Notes under the pieces: model-generated
What the model saw: only the letters and a program-made list of their open reading frames with translations
Database searches by the model: none
Told to the model about the DNA's origin: nothing
In this document: piece after piece, positions 11,507 to 21,148 of the stretch
How positions within the stretch are numbered: position 1 is the first letter of the stretch
How the letters are laid out: every line of letters starts with the position of its first letter
Origin: Paenibacillus dauci
GTDB taxonomy: Bacteria > Bacillota > Bacilli > Paenibacillales > Paenibacillaceae
Assembly (NCBI RefSeq): GCF_000971985.1
Contig: NZ_LAQQ01000020.1
Location: 1-56,285, forward strand
DNA: 56,285 nt
Reading direction: 5' to 3'
Made by a program: the position numbers and the translations under genes

Positions 11507-12418
11507 CTAGGGGGCAGCGGATAAAATATGAGCATCATACTTGCTGCGCAGCTGCTGCTCAATCTCTGTCAGCGGCTCTGCCTGATTCAGCGCCACTTTG
11601 CGTCTCGCAGTCTCGCGACTAATTTGCAGTTTGGAAGAGGAAGGGGTACGAATATCCTTAACCTGTACTACAGCATAATGACCGGTACTCAGGGCCAGCG
11701 GACCCATAATATCTCCCGCCTGCATCTGTGGAAGAACCTTGATCACTTCAGGCGGCTGAAAGGGATCATCCCCATCGATCCAGCCCAGCGCTCCTCCTTT
11801 GCCGGAGGAAAAAGAGTCCACAGACATCGCCTGTGCTACTGCTGCAAAATCCTCACCGTTCTCTATACGCTGTACCGCTTCTTCGGCAGCCTGCTCGGTA
11901 TCTGCCTCAATCCATGCCAGATCATACTGGTGCTGCGTCGTCTCCTGTGCGTGCTGCTGCAAATAGTTATCTACCTGGGCATCACTGACCTCAATACGCT
12001 CAGTCGCTATCTTTTCCAGTTGGATCTGATACTTGGATTCCTGCTGCAGATCTTCGGGAGTCAGACCGAATTGCGTCTGCATTTCCTTGTAAAAAGCCTG
12101 CGGCGATGCGTACCCGCTCATCCGCTCTGCCAGATCATCCCGAATCTCCGTATCACTGACTGTAATATGGCGAGCATCTGCTTCCAACTGCACGACCCGC
12201 CGATTCATCATCTGTGTCAGTGTTTCCTGACCATACCGCTTTTTCAATTCACTTATCCATGCTTGCTCACTAATAGATTCATTACCCACCACTGCTACAT
12301 CCGATTGATCCCCAGAATGCTGAACTGCCCGGATCACCCAAAAGGCTCCGAGCAGCATAATGATGACTATGAATAAGACCATGACGGCTGTCCATACCGG
12401 TGATTTAACCTTCGTCAT
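11507..12418 (-). CDS. Membrane-anchored parvulin-type peptidyl-prolyl isomerase (YacD-like)
   Basis: Probably a PrsA/SurA-like foldase outside the cytoplasmic membrane. The 303-residue protein has one N-terminal membrane segment (about residues 11-30) without a lipobox, a helical chaperone-like region, and a PpiC rotamase domain at about residues 165-255 (GEDFAAVAQAMSVDSFSSGKGGALGWI). The position between hslO and cysK matches B. subtilis yacD. A second parvulin, the lipoprotein PrsA, is at 28914-30092. Confidence 0.85.
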   Translation of the reverse strand: MTKVKSPVWTAVMVLFIVIIMLLGAFWVIRAVQHSGDQSDVAVVGNESISEQAWISELKKRYGQETLTQMMNRRVVQLEADARHITVSDTEIRDDLAERMSGYASPQAFYKEMQTQFGLTPEDLQQESKYQIQLEKIATERIEVSDAQVDNYLQQHAQETTQHQYDLAWIEADTEQAAEEAVQRIENGEDFAAVAQAMSVDSFSSGKGGALGWIDGDDPFQPPEVIKVLPQMQAGDIMGPLALSTGHYAVVQVKDIRTPSSSKLQISRETARRKVALNQAEPLTEIEQQLRSKYDAHILSAAP

Positions 12419-12433
12419 ATGTCTTAGTATCCC

Positions 12434-13333
12434 TTAATTTCTGGCTTCAGCCAGAATGCGTTCCAGGTCCTGACGATCGAACTGGTATTTCTCATTACAG
12501 AAATGGCATACCACTTCTGCTTGTCCGTCTTCTTCGATCAGTTGTACCAGCTCGTGCTCACCCAGACTCACCAGCGTCTGTTCAACACGTTCACGGGAAC
12601 AGGAACAGTTAAATACGATATCCATACCGTCCATAACTTCCACATCTGGCAGAACACGTCCCAGCAACTCTTCCAGTTCCAGTCCTTCGTTGAGCAGCGA
12701 AGTTACCGGCGGCAGGCTACCCAGCCCTTTTTCGAGCTGATCAATCTCGGCATCGTTCAGACCCGGCAGCAGCTGGATAATGAATCCGCCTGCCACGATG
12801 ACCGAATTATCCGTATCCACCAGTACACCTACGCCTACTGCAGACGGAGTCTGTTCGGAAGTTGCAAAATAGTACGTGAAATCTTCGCCCAGCTCTCCCG
12901 ATACAATCGGTACGCTGCCGCGGTAAGGATCTTTGAGTCCCAGATCTTTGATGACATAAATAAAACCTTCGGTTCCGACGGCTCCAGCCACATCCAGCTT
13001 GCCCATCGCATTGCTCGGCAAATGAACATGCGGATTGTCCACGTAACCGCGCACTTCACCTTTGGCATTGGCGTCGGCAACAATCTGTCCGATTGGTCCG
13101 TTACCTTTGACCTGAAGAGTCAGTTTTTCTTCGCCTTTGAGCATAGCGCCCATCATGGCTGCTGCAGTCAGTGTACGTCCCATTGCTGCAGTCGCTGTTG
13201 GCCATGTATCATGACGACGACGCAGCTCCTCCACCAGATGGGTAGAGCGGATAGCAAATGCACGTACTTTGCCCCCCATTGCTATTCCACGGATCAGACG
13301 ATCCGGTTGTGTATTGCTGTTATGTTGTTCCAT
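12434..13333 (-). CDS. hslO: Redox-regulated chaperone Hsp33
   Basis: A holdase activated by oxidation and zinc loss. The 299-residue product has the conserved N-terminal domain and the C-terminal zinc-binding redox switch: Cys243 and Cys245 in a CxC motif, Cys276 and Cys279 in a CxxC motif. All four cysteines are present. The ATG is preceded by GAGAGGAG. It ends 15 bases before the yacD-like gene, so the two are probably cotranscribed. Confidence 0.96.
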   Translation of the reverse strand: MEQHNSNTQPDRLIRGIAMGGKVRAFAIRSTHLVEELRRRHDTWPTATAAMGRTLTAAAMMGAMLKGEEKLTLQVKGNGPIGQIVADANAKGEVRGYVDNPHVHLPSNAMGKLDVAGAVGTEGFIYVIKDLGLKDPYRGSVPIVSGELGEDFTYYFATSEQTPSAVGVGVLVDTDNSVIVAGGFIIQLLPGLNDAEIDQLEKGLGSLPPVTSLLNEGLELEELLGRVLPDVEVMDGMDIVFNCSCSRERVEQTLVSLGEHELVQLIEEDGQAEVVCHFCNEKYQFDRQDLERILAEARN

Positions 13334-13397
13334 ATATAAATGAACTCCTCTCGTTCTGCCTGCTTGATCGTGATGTCATACAAAGCACATATAGTCT

Positions 13398-13426
13398 ATT
13401 ATAGGGTACATTGCAGCTTAATTCGA
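13398..13426 (-). promoter_or_regulatory. Putative hslO promoter
   Basis: A perfect -10 TATAAT (13398-13403) on the minus strand with a weak -35 TCGAAT (13421-13426) at 17 bases. The -35 region overlaps a small inverted repeat (GCAGCT/AGCTGC). Confidence 0.45.
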
Positions 13427-13554
13427 TAGCTGCTGTGCAAAAATGCGTATATTACCTATCATAAGCATCTGATTACCAAATGTATCCAAGCTATATCTAT
13501 TTTAATTAGACGCGATCATCACGTCAAAAGTTTTGCAAAGGAGAGAAATGGCGG

Positions 13555-14352
13555 TTATTCACCACTGCGTGGTACAGGACGGTTCGTACTGATGTTCCGT
13601 TCATAAATCAGACGAAGTCCCTCCAGCGTCAGCATGGGATTCACCTCGGTTACCGTCTCGGTCTCGCTGGAGATCAGCTCTGCCAATCCACCGGTTGCAA
13701 TGACTCGGGCAGATACGCCCATTTCGGCGCGAATTCTTTTGACAATGCCATCGACCTGACCCGCATAGCCGAAAATAATACCAGACTGCATCGCATGCAC
13801 TGTATTGCGACCAATCACTTTACGAGGCTTCTCCAGTTCGATATTGGGCAGCTTGGAAGCACGCTGATACAGTGCTTCTGTGGAAATACCGATGCCCGGT
13901 ACAATCGCACCGCCCAGATAATTGCCCTGGTCATCAATACAGTCAAATGTGGTTGCGGTTCCAAAATCTACGACAATGACCGGACTGCCATACAGGGAAA
14001 TAGCAGCTACAGCATTCACAATCCGGTCGGCTCCCACTTCGCGCGGATTCTCGTAGCGCAGATTCAGTCCGGTACGTATGCCAGGACCGATAATCATGGG
14101 CGTATGATGCAGATATTTCTCGCACATTTCTTCCAAAGTATGCATAATCGGCGGCACTACGGAAGAAATGATAATGCCTTTGATATCGGCAATAATAATG
14201 CCCGACATCTGAAATAATTGATGAACCGTCACTCCATACTCATCCGGTGTTGCCTGCCGATTGGTACTGATACGAAAATGATGCAGCAGCTTCTCGCCTC
14301 GATATACGCCAAACGCAATATTCGTATTTCCAATATCAATCACCAATACCAA
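13555..14352 (-). CDS. coaX: Type III pantothenate kinase
   Basis: Phosphorylates pantothenate at the start of coenzyme A synthesis. The 265-residue protein has the ASKHA-fold phosphate loop [12 protein letters not shown] at the N-terminus, [11 protein letters not shown] in the middle and [11 protein letters not shown], all typical of CoaX. The start is a TTG with GGGAG nine bases upstream, lying in the end of nadC. It is the last gene of a nadA-nadB-nadC-coaX cluster, linking two cofactor pathways. In B. subtilis coaX follows ftsH directly, without the nad genes. Confidence 0.95.
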   Translation of the reverse strand: MVLVIDIGNTNIAFGVYRGEKLLHHFRISTNRQATPDEYGVTVHQLFQMSGIIIADIKGIIISSVVPPIMHTLEEMCEKYLHHTPMIIGPGIRTGLNLRYENPREVGADRIVNAVAAISLYGSPVIVVDFGTATTFDCIDDQGNYLGGAIVPGIGISTEALYQRASKLPNIELEKPRKVIGRNTVHAMQSGIIFGYAGQVDGIVKRIRAEMGVSARVIATGGLAELISSETETVTEVNPMLTLEGLRLIYERNISTNRPVPRSGE

Positions 14353-14358
14353 TACGTG

Positions 14359-15225
14359 TCACTCCCTCTTCTTGTTTCCCAGATCCAGACTGATATCCAG
14401 ATTATCAAAAGAATAGGTCAGTCGTCCAACCGAGATAATATCGATCCCCGTCTCGGCTAATCCGCGAATCGTCGTGAGCGATACATTTCCCGAAGCCTCA
14501 ATACGGACATGAGGGCTCTGCCTGCGAATCAAAGCGACCGCTTCGCGCATCAGCTCATGATTCATATTATCCAGCATAATGATATCTGCACCACTTTGCA
14601 GGGCTTCCTTTACCTGCTCCAGGGTCTCGGTCTCTACTTCAATTGTCATCGTATGCGGAATCTGTGCTCGGGCCGACTGAACAGCAGGCAGAATTCCACC
14701 AGCCGCTTTGATATGATTATCCTTGATCATGACTGCATCATACAGACCGAATCGGTGATTGCTGCCACCACCGACGCGGACAGCATACTTTTCCAGCATC
14801 CGGTGGCCTGGTGTAGTCTTGCGCGTATCGACAAGCCGCACCGGCAGCTCATCAATGATATCTACATATTGGCGCGTGCGTGTAGCAATGCCGGACATGC
14901 GCTGCAGCAGATTCAGAGCAAGTCGTTCTCCGGTGAGCAGAGAATGGGTGCTGCCCTCCACTCTGGCGATAATATCCCCTTGGGCAAGAGGCTGTCCTTC
15001 TGTCGCAACAGCGGTAAATAGAAGTTCAGGGTCAACCGTATGAAATACATGCTCGGCCACAGGCAATCCGGCCAGAATACCATCCTGTTTGGCATGGATA
15101 ACAGCCACACTATGATGACCTGGCGGAACTGTAGCAGCGGTCGTGATATCGCCTGATCCTACATCCTCCTGCAGCCACAGTTTGATCCAATTCGTAAGAT
15201 TCTCCTGATATCCGTTAAACATCAT
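14359..15225 (-). CDS. nadC: Nicotinate-nucleotide pyrophosphorylase (carboxylating)
   Basis: Converts quinolinate and PRPP to nicotinate mononucleotide. The 288-residue product has ITTAATV, LLNLLQRMSGIATRT, VDTRKTTPGHRMLEKYAVRVGGGSNHR-type active-site segments and IMLDNM. I placed the start at the ATG pair of MMFNG, which overlaps the nadB stop codon and follows GGAGGAG. The upstream extension of the frame is internal to nadB. Translational coupling to nadB is likely. Confidence 0.96.
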   Translation of the reverse strand: MMFNGYQENLTNWIKLWLQEDVGSGDITTAATVPPGHHSVAVIHAKQDGILAGLPVAEHVFHTVDPELLFTAVATEGQPLAQGDIIARVEGSTHSLLTGERLALNLLQRMSGIATRTRQYVDIIDELPVRLVDTRKTTPGHRMLEKYAVRVGGGSNHRFGLYDAVMIKDNHIKAAGGILPAVQSARAQIPHTMTIEVETETLEQVKEALQSGADIIMLDNMNHELMREAVALIRRQSPHVRIEASGNVSLTTIRGLAETGIDIISVGRLTYSFDNLDISLDLGNKKRE

Positions 15226-17026
15226 CTCTATTCTCCTCCATGAGTCCGTGTGTAATATGCTGTAGTGTATGCTTTTGCCAATCCAGATCATTTCGTTCAG
15301 GGAAATCTTCACGGTAATGGCCACCACGGCTTTCCTGGCGATACCAGGCTGCCTGCAAGATCAAAGCTGCACACAGATGCATATTGCGAAGCTCCAGTTG
15401 CTCAAAGGTACAATCTTCATAAGGCAAATCTGGCAGTCGTGCGAGAAGCATCATACCTTCCTGCAACCCATCGCTACTACGGCTGATCCCTGCATATCCA
15501 GTCATGATCTGCTGGAGCTGCTTCCGTATTTCATGTTCATCTACAGCAAGCATTAGATTGGATGCTTCGCTTGTGAATTTATTTACATTTCTCCAGTCGC
15601 CAAAAGAAGATGAAGACGCCAGTGGCTCAGAGTGCCGGCTGATCCGAGAAAGCTGCGTAGCCAGATGTATACTCGGTTCGACTATTTTATTTCCGCAAGC
15701 TGCGGCAGCTGCGCCATAATCAAATTCGATTCTTGCTACCGATTGAGTGTGCCGATCATGGTAGAACCGCTGTTTATCTGCTTCTACAGCTGACCATGAA
15801 GGATCGATAATGCGCTCGACAATCCTTTTACCAAATACAATCGCTTCGGACAAGGAGTTACTCGCCAGACGATTCGCTCCATGTACTCCGGTGGATGATA
15901 CTTCACCGCAAGCAAACAGCCTGTGAATGCTGCTTTCTCCATATTGATCTGTACGGATGCCGCCCATCATGTAGTGAGCTGCCGGCGCAACCGGTATCCA
16001 GTCCAATGCCAGATCCAGTCCATAATTCATACAGGTCTCATAAATGGTCGGAAAGCGCTGCTGAAGCTTCTCTGCCGTCTCATGAGTAATATCCAGATAC
16101 ACATTCGGGCTGCCATCCTGCTGCATCTCGTTCACGATAGCACGGGCCACAATATCACGCGGAGCCAGATCACGTAAAGGATGATATCGCTCCATAAAAG
16201 CTTCTCCCTGCCGATTCCGCAGAATAGCGCCTTCTCCCCTCACAGCTTCCGAGATCAGAAACCGCGGAGCACCCGGATAACAAAGAGCGGTCGGATGAAA
16301 TTGCACAAATTCCATATCCCGAAGTACTGCGCCAGCCCGGTAGGCTATCGCCAGGCCGTCTCCTGTCGCTACATCCGGATTAGTCGTCTGCTCATACAGC
16401 TGGCCGGTTCCACCTGTACAAAGCACAGTTGCTTCTGCCTCCACATATACTCTGCTTCCATCCGGCCGCTGTACGATCGCACCACTGCATTCTTTTTTAT
16501 CATGCACCAGATCTACCGTAAAATGATGCTCCCAGATCGTAATCCGTTTATTTTCCGCTACCTGACGAGCCAATGCTCTGACAATCTCGTAGCCTGTTGA
16601 GTCTCCATTGGCATGCAAAATACGGCGATGACTATGTGCGCCCTCACGGGTCAGTTCCAGTTGTCCATTCGCTGTATCAAAAGCAGTCCCCAGCCGTATC
16701 AGCTCCTGAACACCTGACGGGCCTTCATGTACCAGTATATCTACAGCCGGGGATGAACAAAGTCCGGCTCCGGCGAGCAGAGTATCCTCACGATGATAAA
16801 CGGGCGAATCGTCATTACTGATTACCGCTGCAATACCGCCCTGGGCATAACGAGTGTTGCTTTCCAGTAATGCTTTCTTTGTGATTAATAGCACGTTCTT
16901 ATGTTCACTTGCGAGGATAGCCGTATACAGACCCGCTATCCCGGAACCGATAATCAGCACATCTGTTGTCTTCTGCTCCAGGTGTTGATGCGCCTTTTTA
17001 TCCGGTTGCTTATATTCCGCATTCAT
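15215..17026 (-). CDS. nadB: L-aspartate oxidase
   Basis: A flavoprotein that oxidises aspartate to iminoaspartate for NAD synthesis. The 603-residue protein begins its FAD-binding fold at VLIIGSGIAGLYTA (about residues 23-36). It also has the RYAQGGIAAV, FVQFHPTAL and GEVSSTGVHGANRLASNSL segments of the family. It is about 65 residues longer than many homologues, owing to an N-terminal tail and a serine-rich insert before the C-terminal helical domain. The Shine-Dalgarno site is weak. It lies 30 bases after nadA. Confidence 0.95.
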   Translation of the reverse strand: MNAEYKQPDKKAHQHLEQKTTDVLIIGSGIAGLYTAILASEHKNVLLITKKALLESNTRYAQGGIAAVISNDDSPVYHREDTLLAGAGLCSSPAVDILVHEGPSGVQELIRLGTAFDTANGQLELTREGAHSHRRILHANGDSTGYEIVRALARQVAENKRITIWEHHFTVDLVHDKKECSGAIVQRPDGSRVYVEAEATVLCTGGTGQLYEQTTNPDVATGDGLAIAYRAGAVLRDMEFVQFHPTALCYPGAPRFLISEAVRGEGAILRNRQGEAFMERYHPLRDLAPRDIVARAIVNEMQQDGSPNVYLDITHETAEKLQQRFPTIYETCMNYGLDLALDWIPVAPAAHYMMGGIRTDQYGESSIHRLFACGEVSSTGVHGANRLASNSLSEAIVFGKRIVERIIDPSWSAVEADKQRFYHDRHTQSVARIEFDYGAAAAACGNKIVEPSIHLATQLSRISRHSEPLASSSSFGDWRNVNKFTSEASNLMLAVDEHEIRKQLQQIMTGYAGISRSSDGLQEGMMLLARLPDLPYEDCTFEQLELRNMHLCAALILQAAWYRQESRGGHYREDFPERNDLDWQKHTLQHITHGLMEENRDDV

Positions 17027-17056
17027 CCCATACGCCTGCCTTTCTATTGACCGATT

Positions 17057-18001
17057 CTAGGAAGAAGAAACTTCCAACATTCGTTCCAGCGAGATCCGTG
17101 CACGGTCAGCAACAGCTGGCGGTACATAAATTTGCGGTTTCATCGTCTCCAGGCAGTTAACGAGCTTTTTGAGATTGTTTACTTTCATATTGGGACATAC
17201 CAGATATTTGCTGGCAAAATGAAATGCCTTGTCTGGACTATCCTTGCGCAGCTGATAACCAGTGCCATCTTCCGTGCCTACAATAAATTCCTGACAATCC
17301 GATTCCCGGCAATATTTAATAATCGCAGTCGTACTACCTACAAAGTCACCCAGTGCTACGACTTCAGGACGGCACTCCGGATGAACGACAAACTGTGCGT
17401 TGGGGTGCTTGGCTCTCATCTCGACCACGTCTTTGACGGTGAGCATATCATGGGTATTGCAGTATCCTTCCCAGATGATCATCTTCTTGTCCGTATGCTG
17501 TTGTACATAATGACCGAGGTTTTTATCCGGCACCCAGATAATCTCGTCAGAATCGACCGACTGGATCACTTTTACCGCATTGGCGGATGTACAGCAGATA
17601 TCGGTTTCTGCTTTGACATCGGCAGAGGAGTTGATATAGGTAACCACTTTGGCATTCGGATGCTTTTCCTTGAGACGACGCAGTCCATCCACATTGACCA
17701 TATCGGCCATTGGGCAGCCTGCCCGTTCATCCGGTATAATGACCGTTTTGTTGGGTGCTAGTATTTTGGCGCTTTCTCCCATAAAATGAACTCCGCAAAA
17801 TACAATCGTATCTGCGTCTGTCTGTGCTGCCTTTTGAGCCAGCAAAAAAGAATCTCCCCGAAAATCAGCCACTTCCTGAATCTCATCCCGCTGGTAATAG
17901 TGCGCCAGAATAATAGCATTTCGTTCCTTTTTCAACTGAAGCAGACGCTTCCTTAATTCTGCATCACGTTCTGCCTTTTTCTCCAATGCCAGAGCTTCCA
18001 T
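17057..18001 (-). CDS. nadA: Quinolinate synthase
   Basis: Condenses iminoaspartate and dihydroxyacetone phosphate to quinolinate using a [4Fe-4S] cluster. In the 314-residue product, Cys96 (AGCPMAD), Cys181 (GYCNTH) and Cys269 (VCPNM) occupy the three positions expected for cluster ligands. LAHYYQRDEIQ is near the N-terminus. The ATG follows a GGGAG site. First gene of the NAD cluster. It is preceded by a promoter containing a perfect inverted repeat. Confidence 0.96.
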   Translation of the reverse strand: MEALALEKKAERDAELRKRLLQLKKERNAIILAHYYQRDEIQEVADFRGDSFLLAQKAAQTDADTIVFCGVHFMGESAKILAPNKTVIIPDERAGCPMADMVNVDGLRRLKEKHPNAKVVTYINSSADVKAETDICCTSANAVKVIQSVDSDEIIWVPDKNLGHYVQQHTDKKMIIWEGYCNTHDMLTVKDVVEMRAKHPNAQFVVHPECRPEVVALGDFVGSTTAIIKYCRESDCQEFIVGTEDGTGYQLRKDSPDKAFHFASKYLVCPNMKVNNLKKLVNCLETMKPQIYVPPAVADRARISLERMLEVSSS

Positions 18002-18150
18002 GAATTCATCTCCCTGTAATAGTTTGAGACAGTTTTCACAATCTTGAACGTTTATAGGTTCATCATTAAATGGATGATCTTATTGACTTTGTGAAAAAAA
18101 TCTCGTAGTCGACTGCGAAATGTGTCAAAATTGTGATCAACATCTCCAAT

Positions 18151-18180
18151 ACTGTACACAATCCTCTATAGGATTGTCAA
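18151..18180 (-). promoter_or_regulatory. Putative nadA promoter
   Basis: Minus-strand -35 TTGACA (18175-18180), 18-base spacer and -10-like TACAGT (18151-18156). The spacer is filled by a perfect inverted repeat (18158-18177). The leader to nadA would be about 140 bases. Confidence 0.5.
18158..18177. promoter_or_regulatory. Perfect inverted repeat in the nadA promoter, possible operator
   Basis: Arms ACAATCCT and AGGATTGT flank a CTAT centre. The repeat occupies the space between the -35 and -10 boxes, the classic place for a repressor. I cannot name the regulator; an NAD-responsive repressor is one possibility. A shorter related palindrome, AATCCTATAGGATT, occurs at 24282-24295. Confidence 0.5.
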
Positions 18181-18300
18181 TCCATTATTGGGCACGAAGT
18201 TAACATTCTTTTTATGGAATTATAGAGAGGTCATTGTATTAGGAGGTATTAGGAGAATCATTAACGTTCATGTCATTTTTATCGTTTTATAACCCATACA

Positions 18301-18337
18301 AAAAAAGCCTGAAGATCTTAGAGATCTTCAGGCTTTT
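18301..18337 (-). terminator. Intrinsic terminator after ftsH
   Basis: A perfect 16-base stem (AAAAGCCTGAAGATCT and its complement) with a three-base loop, followed on the minus strand by T residues. It lies about 25 bases after the ftsH stop. Confidence 0.9.
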
Positions 18338-18359
18338 GATAAGATTGCATTTTATGAAC

Positions 18360-20405
18360 TTAGATGGTCGGCGTACCGCCACCAGAGCCACGATTATCAT
18401 CAGAACCGTCAGTTGGATTGTTCGGAATGGTTCCGCCCGCTCCTGGAGCTGATGATGGATTATTGTCTTTTTCAAGACGTACCTGGGAGTCGCCAATGCT
18501 GTCAAAAGTAGGTTCTCCACCTTCGGAAGGACCACTGTCGTTACCGCCAGTTGTGCCTTCACCCAAACCTTCCAATGATCCATTTTCGATCAGGTATTTG
18601 ATTTGTTCGAAGTCCAGTGTCTCCACTTCAAGCAATGTTTGTGCCACCAGATGCATTTCGCGAGAGTGTTTTTGCAGCAGCTCACGACAACGCTCGTAAG
18701 ACTCGGTGATGAAGCGATTCATTTCCTGATCGATTTCGTAAGCAATCGCATCACTGTAGTTCTGCTCATGTCCAAAATCGCGTCCCAGGAATACTTGACC
18801 CTGCGAATTACCAAACTGCATAGGGCCGAGCTTCTCACTCATACCGTATTCAACGATCATGCTGCGCACGATGCTGGTCGCCTGTTGGAAGTCACTGTAT
18901 GCGCCGGTACCAATCTCACCGATATACAATTCTTCCGCTACACGTCCGCCCAGGAGACCGGTTACTTTATCCAGCAGTTCCTGCTTGGTTACAAGTGTAC
19001 GATCTTCTTTTGGCATCATGATTACATAACCGCCAGCGCGTCCGCGCGGCACGATCGTTACTTTGTGTACCATATCGGCATGTTCCAGGAAATAACCAAC
19101 GATGGTATGTCCTGCTTCGTGGTATGCGACGATACGTTTCTCACGGTCACTGATTACGCGGCTTCGTTTCTCTGTACCTACGATAACACGGTCAATCGCT
19201 TCGTCTACCTCGCGCATGGAAATATCACGACGGTTGCGGCGTGCTGCCAGAAGCGCTGCTTCGTTCAGCAGGTTCTCCAGATCCGCTCCGGTAAAGCCGG
19301 TTGTACGCTTCGCAATAATATCCAGTTTGACATCTTTGGTCAGCGGTTTGTTGCGTGCATGGACTTTCAGTACCGCTTCGCGGCCTTTAACATCCGGACG
19401 ATCAACCGTAATCTGACGGTCAAAACGACCTGGACGCAGAAGCGCAGGGTCCAGAATATCCGGACGGTTGGTTGCTGCTACGATAATGATACCTTCGTTG
19501 GCTCCAAAACCATCCATTTCAACGAGCAACTGGTTGAGCGTTTGTTCACGTTCATCGTGACCGCCGCCCAGGCCAGCACCACGCTGACGTCCTACTGCGT
19601 CAATCTCATCGATAAAGATGATACATGGCGCATTTTTCTTCGCATTCTCGAAAAGGTCACGTACACGGGATGCACCGACACCGACGAACATTTCGACGAA
19701 GTCAGAACCCGAGATGCTGAAGAATGGTACTCCTGCTTCACCGGCTACTGCACGGGCAAGGAGTGTTTTACCTGTACCCGGAGGACCCACGAGCAGTACC
19801 CCTTTAGGGATACGGGCACCAACGGTATTGAACTTACGCGGATCTTTGAGGAAATCAACCACTTCGACGAGTTCCTGTTTCTCTTCGTCTGCGCCGGCTA
19901 CATCCTCAAAAGTAATCTTTTTCTTCTCTTCGTTATACAGACGCGCACGGCTTTTGCCAAAGTTCATCACTTTGCCGCCGCCACCCTGAGCCTGATTGAA
20001 GAGGAAGAAGAAGAGAATAAACATAATCACGAGCGGGATCATGGATGTTATAAAAGACAACCAGATACTGTCGCCTTCCTTAGGCTTAACGGTTACCTGC
20101 GTCCCCTTGGTTTCACTGGCAGTGTTAATTAAATCCAACGCTGCGTCGGTGGCAGGGATGTAGGATGAAAACTGCTTGGTCTTTGCACCTTCAGGTTGCT
20201 CTTTGTACATACCGGTAACCAGATAAGCATAGTTATCATATTGAATCGTTACCGATGCTACATTACCGCTGTTGAGTGCGGCTTTGAGCTGGTCATATCT
20301 TGGATTATCGGCAGCTTCACTTCCGTCACTTACGTAACGGACAATGCCCACCACGACTAAAAATAGTATTAAATAGAACCCAGAATTCCGGATGAACCGA
20401 TTCAT
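18360..20405 (-). CDS. ftsH: ATP-dependent zinc metalloprotease FtsH
   Basis: A membrane-anchored AAA+ protease for quality control of membrane and regulatory proteins. The 681-residue protein has two N-terminal membrane segments (about 9-25 and 117-137). Further on are Walker A GPPGTGKT (207-214), Walker B FIDEID (264-269), the second region of homology, and the HEAGH zinc motif (429-433). The last 50 residues are rich in Gly, Ser, Asn and Asp and probably disordered. GAGGAGG precedes the ATG. It is monocistronic, with its own promoter and terminator. Confidence 0.98.
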   Translation of the reverse strand: MNRFIRNSGFYLILFLVVVGIVRYVSDGSEAADNPRYDQLKAALNSGNVASVTIQYDNYAYLVTGMYKEQPEGAKTKQFSSYIPATDAALDLINTASETKGTQVTVKPKEGDSIWLSFITSMIPLVIMFILFFFLFNQAQGGGGKVMNFGKSRARLYNEEKKKITFEDVAGADEEKQELVEVVDFLKDPRKFNTVGARIPKGVLLVGPPGTGKTLLARAVAGEAGVPFFSISGSDFVEMFVGVGASRVRDLFENAKKNAPCIIFIDEIDAVGRQRGAGLGGGHDEREQTLNQLLVEMDGFGANEGIIIVAATNRPDILDPALLRPGRFDRQITVDRPDVKGREAVLKVHARNKPLTKDVKLDIIAKRTTGFTGADLENLLNEAALLAARRNRRDISMREVDEAIDRVIVGTEKRSRVISDREKRIVAYHEAGHTIVGYFLEHADMVHKVTIVPRGRAGGYVIMMPKEDRTLVTKQELLDKVTGLLGGRVAEELYIGEIGTGAYSDFQQATSIVRSMIVEYGMSEKLGPMQFGNSQGQVFLGRDFGHEQNYSDAIAYEIDQEMNRFITESYERCRELLQKHSREMHLVAQTLLEVETLDFEQIKYLIENGSLEGLGEGTTGGNDSGPSEGGEPTFDSIGDSQVRLEKDNNPSSAPGAGGTIPNNPTDGSDDNRGSGGGTPTI

Positions 20406-20434
20406 CCCCTACCTCCTCTCAAGACACTTAAATT

Positions 20435-20464
20435 ATTTTACCATAGCCCGTCTGACCTTCTCAA
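20435..20464 (-). promoter_or_regulatory. ftsH promoter with extended -10
   Basis: Minus-strand -35 TTGAGA (20459-20464), 18-base spacer and -10 TAAAAT (20435-20440) preceded by TGG, an extended -10 arrangement. It lies about 30 bases upstream of the ftsH ATG. Confidence 0.65.
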
Positions 20465-20553
20465 TAGATGTCAGAGTGCAATAACAGATATTGTTATTAA
20501 TGAGCAAAATGCCCATTCATAACCATTTCCATTATTGCCCGCAGAGCCGGTAA

Positions 20554-21093
20554 TTAGTTCGAATAAATTTCCGGTTTTAAAATCCCGATGTAGGGGAGAT
20601 TCCGGTAATGCTCGGCATAGTCCAGACCGTAACCAACAATAAAGGCATCCGGGATAATGAATCCTGTATAATCTGCCTCCAGCTCGACTGTTCTGCCTGT
20701 CGGCTTATCGAAAAGGGTGACTACACGCACACTCTTGGCACTGCGACCACGCAGAATCTCCATGAGGTAGCTGAGCGTAAGACCACTATCAATAATATCT
20801 TCAACAATCAGTACATCACGGCCTTCTACAGATACGTCCAGATCTTTGATAATCTTAACGACACCGGATGATTTGGTGGAAGCACCATAACTGGACACTG
20901 CCATAAAATCGATTTCCAGTGGTACTTCGATCCGTTTTACCAGATCGGCCATAAATACAAATGCGCCTTTCAAGACACAGATTACAAGCGGATTGCGATC
21001 CTTGTAATCTTCACCGAGCTTCGCGCCCAGTTCCAGAATTTTCTGCTGAATTTCTTCCTCGCTGATGAGCACTTCTTTGATATCGTTGTGCAA
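20554..21093 (-). CDS. hpt: Hypoxanthine phosphoribosyltransferase
   Basis: Salvages hypoxanthine and guanine with PRPP. The 179-residue protein has the type I PRTase PRPP loop [14 protein letters not shown] near residue 100 and the family's ending segment [18 protein letters not shown]. The start is a TTG with AGGAGG ten bases upstream. The gene follows tilS and precedes ftsH, as in B. subtilis, where the TilS and HprT proteins are reported to activate ftsH transcription. Confidence 0.96.
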   Translation of the reverse strand: MHNDIKEVLISEEEIQQKILELGAKLGEDYKDRNPLVICVLKGAFVFMADLVKRIEVPLEIDFMAVSSYGASTKSSGVVKIIKDLDVSVEGRDVLIVEDIIDSGLTLSYLMEILRGRSAKSVRVVTLFDKPTGRTVELEADYTGFIIPDAFIVGYGLDYAEHYRNLPYIGILKPEIYSN

Positions 21094-21148
21094 CTTGGAT
21101 GAACCTCCTACATTATACTTATCAAGCTAAATCGATGGAAATCAAACA

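Noticed and set aside
18002..18150. Rex-type operator (TTGTGA/TCACAA) upstream of nadA
   Set aside because: Only separate half-sites (for example TTGTGA near 18131 and TTCACAA near 18034) are found, without the required palindromic spacing.
18270..18452. A plus-strand frame after two AGGAG-like sites upstream of nadA
   Set aside because: The frame runs straight through the ftsH terminator hairpin and into ftsH antisense, so it is not a plausible gene.
18603..20132. A 509-codon frame antisense to ftsH
   Set aside because: Shadow of ftsH; Cys/His/Phe-rich and low in normal protein features.
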